Virus record (IMG/VR): IMGVR_UViG_3300029267_001875
Location: 1 to 23,537 of that record
DNA length: 23,537 bases
Source: a virus
Reading direction: 5' to 3' (one strand)
Below, in pieces: positions 21,727 through 23,537 of this stretch. Each line of letters starts with the position of its first letter. Position 1 is the first letter of the stretch. Below the pieces are notes generated by a model, which was not told the origin of the DNA, did no database searches, and was given only the letters and a program-made list of their open reading frames with translations. Both the position numbers and the translations under genes were made by a program.

Positions 21727-22703
21727 GCTATCACTATTACAACGACAACGATCTATTCATGGTTGAATGGCTCGTTACTTCAATCGCCACCGACGAACTC
21801 CAGCGGGGCATCGTCGACGGCCGCAGTATCACGGAGGTGCTTCCCGATGGGCTCAACGCATTTAGACAGTGCCACTTCTTCGCTGGAGTCGGTGGCTGGC
21901 CACTCGCCCTGCGATGGGCAGGATGGCCGGAAGATCATCCTGTCTGGACCGGGAGTTGTCCCTGCCCGCCATTCTCATCGGCGGCTGCTACGCTCTCCCT
22001 CGCAGTCAACGGAGAGCGACGATGCAAATGGTGCGGAGGCAGAGAGCCTGGATTTATCGACGGGCCGAATTCCGTCATCGAATGGTTCGGGTGCGTCGGG
22101 TGTGGATGGTACGATACTCGACACCTCTGGCCTGAATTCTTGCGACTCATCAAGGTATGCCGGCCGGCGGTTGTCTTTGGCGAGCAGGTTAGCAGTCCGC
22201 TTGGCCGCCAATGGAACGCCGGAGTATACGCTGATTTGGAAGCGATCGGCTATCGAGTCCCTTGTGACGAGCAGGGGAATTATGAACTTTACGACCTGCC
22301 GGCTGCGGGCGTCGGCGCGCCGCACATCCGACAGCGGTTATTCTGGGTGGGTGTCGCCCACGGCTCGCGATCACAGTCGAGGAGTCAGGCCGCCGCGGCC
22401 ACAAGACACGGGAGTACCGCTGAGCCAGCAGGTTGGCATGATTGTCGAATCGTCGCCTGCCGAGACCTCGACAAGCAAGGGCGAAACAAACTCCGCCGTG
22501 TCCCCAGCCCTGAATCCAGCGTTTTCCCGCTGGCTCATGGGCTACCCCGCAAGCTGGGACCGCCTCTCGCCGAGCTGGGACAAGTGGGACTTCGCGCAGC
22601 AAGAGCTAACCGAGTCGGCCGACTGCGGGGATACGGAAACGCGATAGTACCGACGTTGGCAGCAGAATTCATTCGATCGTATATGGAGGCACGTAAACGA
22701 TGA
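21723..22703 (+). CDS. C5-cytosine DNA methyltransferase with zinc-ribbon insertion
   Basis: 326 residues from GTG 21723, which overlaps the ASCH stop, with GGGAGGT upstream. Motif I is FFAGVGGWPLALRWAGW (52-68). Motif IV is GSCPCPPFS with the likely catalytic C81; position 82 is Pro rather than the usual Gln. Motif VI is VVFGEQV (E154), motif VIII HIRQRLFWVG (R203, R205), and the end is RVGRLRGYGNAIVP (297-310). It transfers a methyl group to cytosine C5 for host-defence evasion. Between motif IV and HLWPEF is an insertion with C101-K-W-C104 and C124-V-G-C127, a zinc-ribbon-like unit in the catalytic loop. The 3' part overlaps a +1-frame ORF. Confidence 0.87.
   Translation: MSYHYYNDNDLFMVEWLVTSIATDELQRGIVDGRSITEVLPDGLNAFRQCHFFAGVGGWPLALRWAGWPEDHPVWTGSCPCPPFSSAAATLSLAVNGERRCKWCGGREPGFIDGPNSVIEWFGCVGCGWYDTRHLWPEFLRLIKVCRPAVVFGEQVSSPLGRQWNAGVYADLEAIGYRVPCDEQGNYELYDLPAAGVGAPHIRQRLFWVGVAHGSRSQSRSQAAAATRHGSTAEPAGWHDCRIVACRDLDKQGRNKLRRVPSPESSVFPLAHGLPRKLGPPLAELGQVGLRAARANRVGRLRGYGNAIVPTLAAEFIRSYMEARKR
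21847..22647 (+). CDS. Overlapping +1-frame ORF inside the methyltransferase
   Basis: 266 residues from ATG 21847, which has GGAGG at 21833-21837 with a nine-base spacer. The frame is open from 21763. It contains SLASRLAVRLAANGTPEY, LIWKR, RASARRTSDSGYSGW, SPTARDH and NPAFSRWLMGYPASWD, stretches I recall from hypothetical phage proteins that are themselves the alternate frame of C5 methyltransferases. In the last part (22540-22645) about 31 of 36 codons end in G or C, against about 19 of 36 in the methyltransferase frame. The first half is Ser-rich and less convincing. Either this is a real overlapping gene or a conserved shadow forced by the methyltransferase motifs. Confidence 0.4.
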   Translation: MGSTHLDSATSSLESVAGHSPCDGQDGRKIILSGPGVVPARHSHRRLLRSPSQSTESDDANGAEAESLDLSTGRIPSSNGSGASGVDGTILDTSGLNSCDSSRYAGRRLSLASRLAVRLAANGTPEYTLIWKRSAIESLVTSRGIMNFTTCRLRASARRTSDSGYSGWVSPTARDHSRGVRPPRPQDTGVPLSQQVGMIVESSPAETSTSKGETNSAVSPALNPAFSRWLMGYPASWDRLSPSWDKWDFAQQELTESADCGDTETR

Positions 22704-22915
22704 GACGGCAAATAGATGAGCGACAGTGCGACGAGTGCGGTAAATCACAGGCCAATGCAACCGGACGCATGGTCGGCTGTAGCCCGTGGGGCGGGTGGAT
22801 CACGGTCGAGATAACCGACGGCCTCACCATGCTACCTCGACCACACAATGGGCCTTGGGATTTTTGCAGCGTGGATTGTGCCGTGAAGTTTTTGGAGGGC
22901 AAGTCGTGCGAATAA
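22700..22915 (+). CDS. Small MYM/TRASH-like zinc-finger protein
   Basis: 71 residues, ATG 22700, overlapping the methyltransferase stop by ATGA, with GGAGG at 22684-22688. C10-x2-C13 (RQCDECGKS) at the front and FCSVDCAVKFL at 55-65 (C56, C60) give a C-x2-C ... F-C-S-x2-C plan like MYM/TRASH zinc knuckles. C27 and C70 are extra. Between them is a Trp- and Gly-rich beta section (SPWGGWITVEI). It is probably a small nucleic-acid- or protein-binding factor; no specific function is known. Confidence 0.65.
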   Translation: MRRQIDERQCDECGKSQANATGRMVGCSPWGGWITVEITDGLTMLPRPHNGPWDFCSVDCAVKFLEGKSCE

Positions 22916-23106
22916 CCCTTGGCCGTCCCCGCTACTTCCGGCCGGTGTGCGTTCGTTACCGCAACGGATATCTAGGCGGCCCGACGTTTTACGAGGAGAC
23001 CGATTCGCCGGGAGCAACCCCGCTGATTCTGGCGGCGATGAAAGCCGGTCGTCTGCCGTTGTGGCGGGCCCGGGAAATTCTGGATCAATTGGAGAATGAG
23101 ACGTGA
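22906..23106 (+). CDS. Small protein with tail motif shared with its neighbour
   Basis: 66 residues from GTG 22906, six bases after GGAGGG (22894-22899); it overlaps the previous gene by ten bases. A longer in-frame extension to 22786 lies inside that gene and looks like shadow sequence. The product is basic at the front (RITLGRPRYFRPVCVRY) and ends WRAREILDQLENET, almost the same ending as the next protein. No family is recognised. The stop overlaps the next start as GTGA. Confidence 0.65.
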   Translation: MRITLGRPRYFRPVCVRYRNGYLGGPTFYEETDSPGATPLILAAMKAGRLPLWRAREILDQLENET

Positions 23107-23432
23107 ATCAGATACCTAGTTGTGAGGGTTGCGGCGCGTGCTGCATGGAAATGGGTAGCCCGCCCTTTGATTCGTTTCCGAGCGAGGATGGCGGTGCCTC
23201 TGAAATTGATTGTCTTCCCCCTCATGTCCTCGCTGAGTATGAGGCAGGGATGCGAATACGGCGAGAAGACGGCTTCCCGGATGGTGTGCCATGTTTCTGG
23301 TTGGATGCCGATCGGCGGTGTCAGTATTATGAGCACCGTCCATCCGTGTGTCGGCTGTTCGCGCGTGGGTCGGCGGATTGCTTGGCGTGGCGGGCGGGGA
23401 AACTTCTAGATCAGATGGAGAATGAATCTTAG
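23103..23432 (+). CDS. YkgJ-type CxxCxxCC cluster protein
   Basis: 109 residues from GTG 23103. The N-terminal SCEGCGACCMEM gives the C-x2-C-x2-CC signature of YkgJ/Fli-type zinc or iron-sulphur proteins; the partner residues are in PCFWLDADRRCQYYEHRP, VCRLF and DCLAW. Such proteins are common in planctomycetes, which is one of the reasons for proposing such a host. The C-terminus WRAGKLLDQMENES copies the ending of the preceding protein. It may be a host-derived accessory gene; its function in the family is not well known. Confidence 0.82.
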   Translation: MNQIPSCEGCGACCMEMGSPPFDSFPSEDGGASEIDCLPPHVLAEYEAGMRIRREDGFPDGVPCFWLDADRRCQYYEHRPSVCRLFARGSADCLAWRAGKLLDQMENES

Positions 23433-23444
23433 GGGGTGTAATCG

Positions 23445-23537
23445 ATGACGAAAATAACTCAGGCCACGGATTCGCAGTGGGCAGACATCGAGCAGTTGAG
23501 ACAACGATGGCTGAACGAATACCAGACCGCTCAGTAT
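23445..23537 (+). CDS. Start of an unknown gene, cut by the window end
   Basis: ATG 23445 follows AGGGGG (23431-23436), which overlaps the previous stop. The 31 visible residues (MTKITQATDSQWADIEQL, then RQRWLNEYQ) are helical and polar. There is too little to assign a family. It continues the + strand operon. Confidence 0.6.
   Translation, partial: MTKITQATDSQWADIEQLRQRWLNEYQTAQY

Noticed and set aside
22786-22905. N-terminal extension of the 66-residue protein
   Set aside because: The extension is a shadow of the preceding zinc-finger gene; GTG 22906 has GGAGGG at the right distance.

Overview
The window looks like part of the genome of a tailed, podovirus-like phage (or prophage) whose host is probably a member of the Planctomycetota. 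The host guess rests on three things: high GC with tightly packed genes, a CxxCxxCC (YkgJ-type) protein and LamG-like and Cys-rich proteins of a style I associate with planctomycetes, and a csrA-like gene. It is inference, not proof. Every credible gene is on the + strand, most start within a few bases of the previous stop, and many overlap it by ATGA or GTGA. I see no integrase, terminase, portal, polymerase, lysis gene, tRNA or CRISPR array, so this is an interior piece.

Left part, 1-17516, virion module. In order: a partial structural gene with an apparent -1 frame change; a small beta-rich protein; a head-tail adaptor with an Ig-like front; two more beta-rich virion proteins; a tail-nozzle-like protein; a 664-residue coiled-coil protein; a further virion protein; three Cys-rich proteins, one with a LamG-like fold that is a candidate receptor binder; a charged helical protein; and a 2253-residue polyvalent protein. 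The last carries a glycine-rich membrane-active front, an ADP-ribosyltransferase-like domain, an HEVGH zincin, long coiled coils and a conserved C-terminal phage domain. It is best read as an ejected internal protein. A 63-codon ORF with its own AGGAGG is nested in its linker and has far more phage-like codon use than the host frame.

Middle, 17517-18040, switch region. Two good sigma-70 promoters share an extended -10 (TGGTA[C/G]TAT). The first drives a leaderless XRE repressor. The second drives an operon that opens with a leader RNA containing a GGA-triloop hairpin, the classic CsrA target shape, followed by a CsrA-like protein fused to a zinc ribbon. The arrangement suggests autoregulation of a phage-borne RNA-binding translational regulator.

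Right part, 18407-23537, recombination and accessory operon. A YqaJ/lambda-exo family exonuclease, a small XRE protein, a 145-nt structured gap, and a phage recombination protein (probable annealing partner of the exonuclease) are followed by a 43-residue zinc ribbon, an ASCH protein, a C5-cytosine methyltransferase with a CxxC/CxxC insertion in its catalytic loop, two small proteins, a YkgJ-type protein and the start of an unknown gene. A second long ORF lies in the +1 frame inside the methyltransferase, with its own GGAGG and ATG and recognisable sequence; it may be a true overlapping gene.

The strongest leads are the CsrA-zinc-ribbon fusion with its GGA-hairpin leader, the two nested ORFs, and the zinc-ribbon insertion in the methyltransferase.
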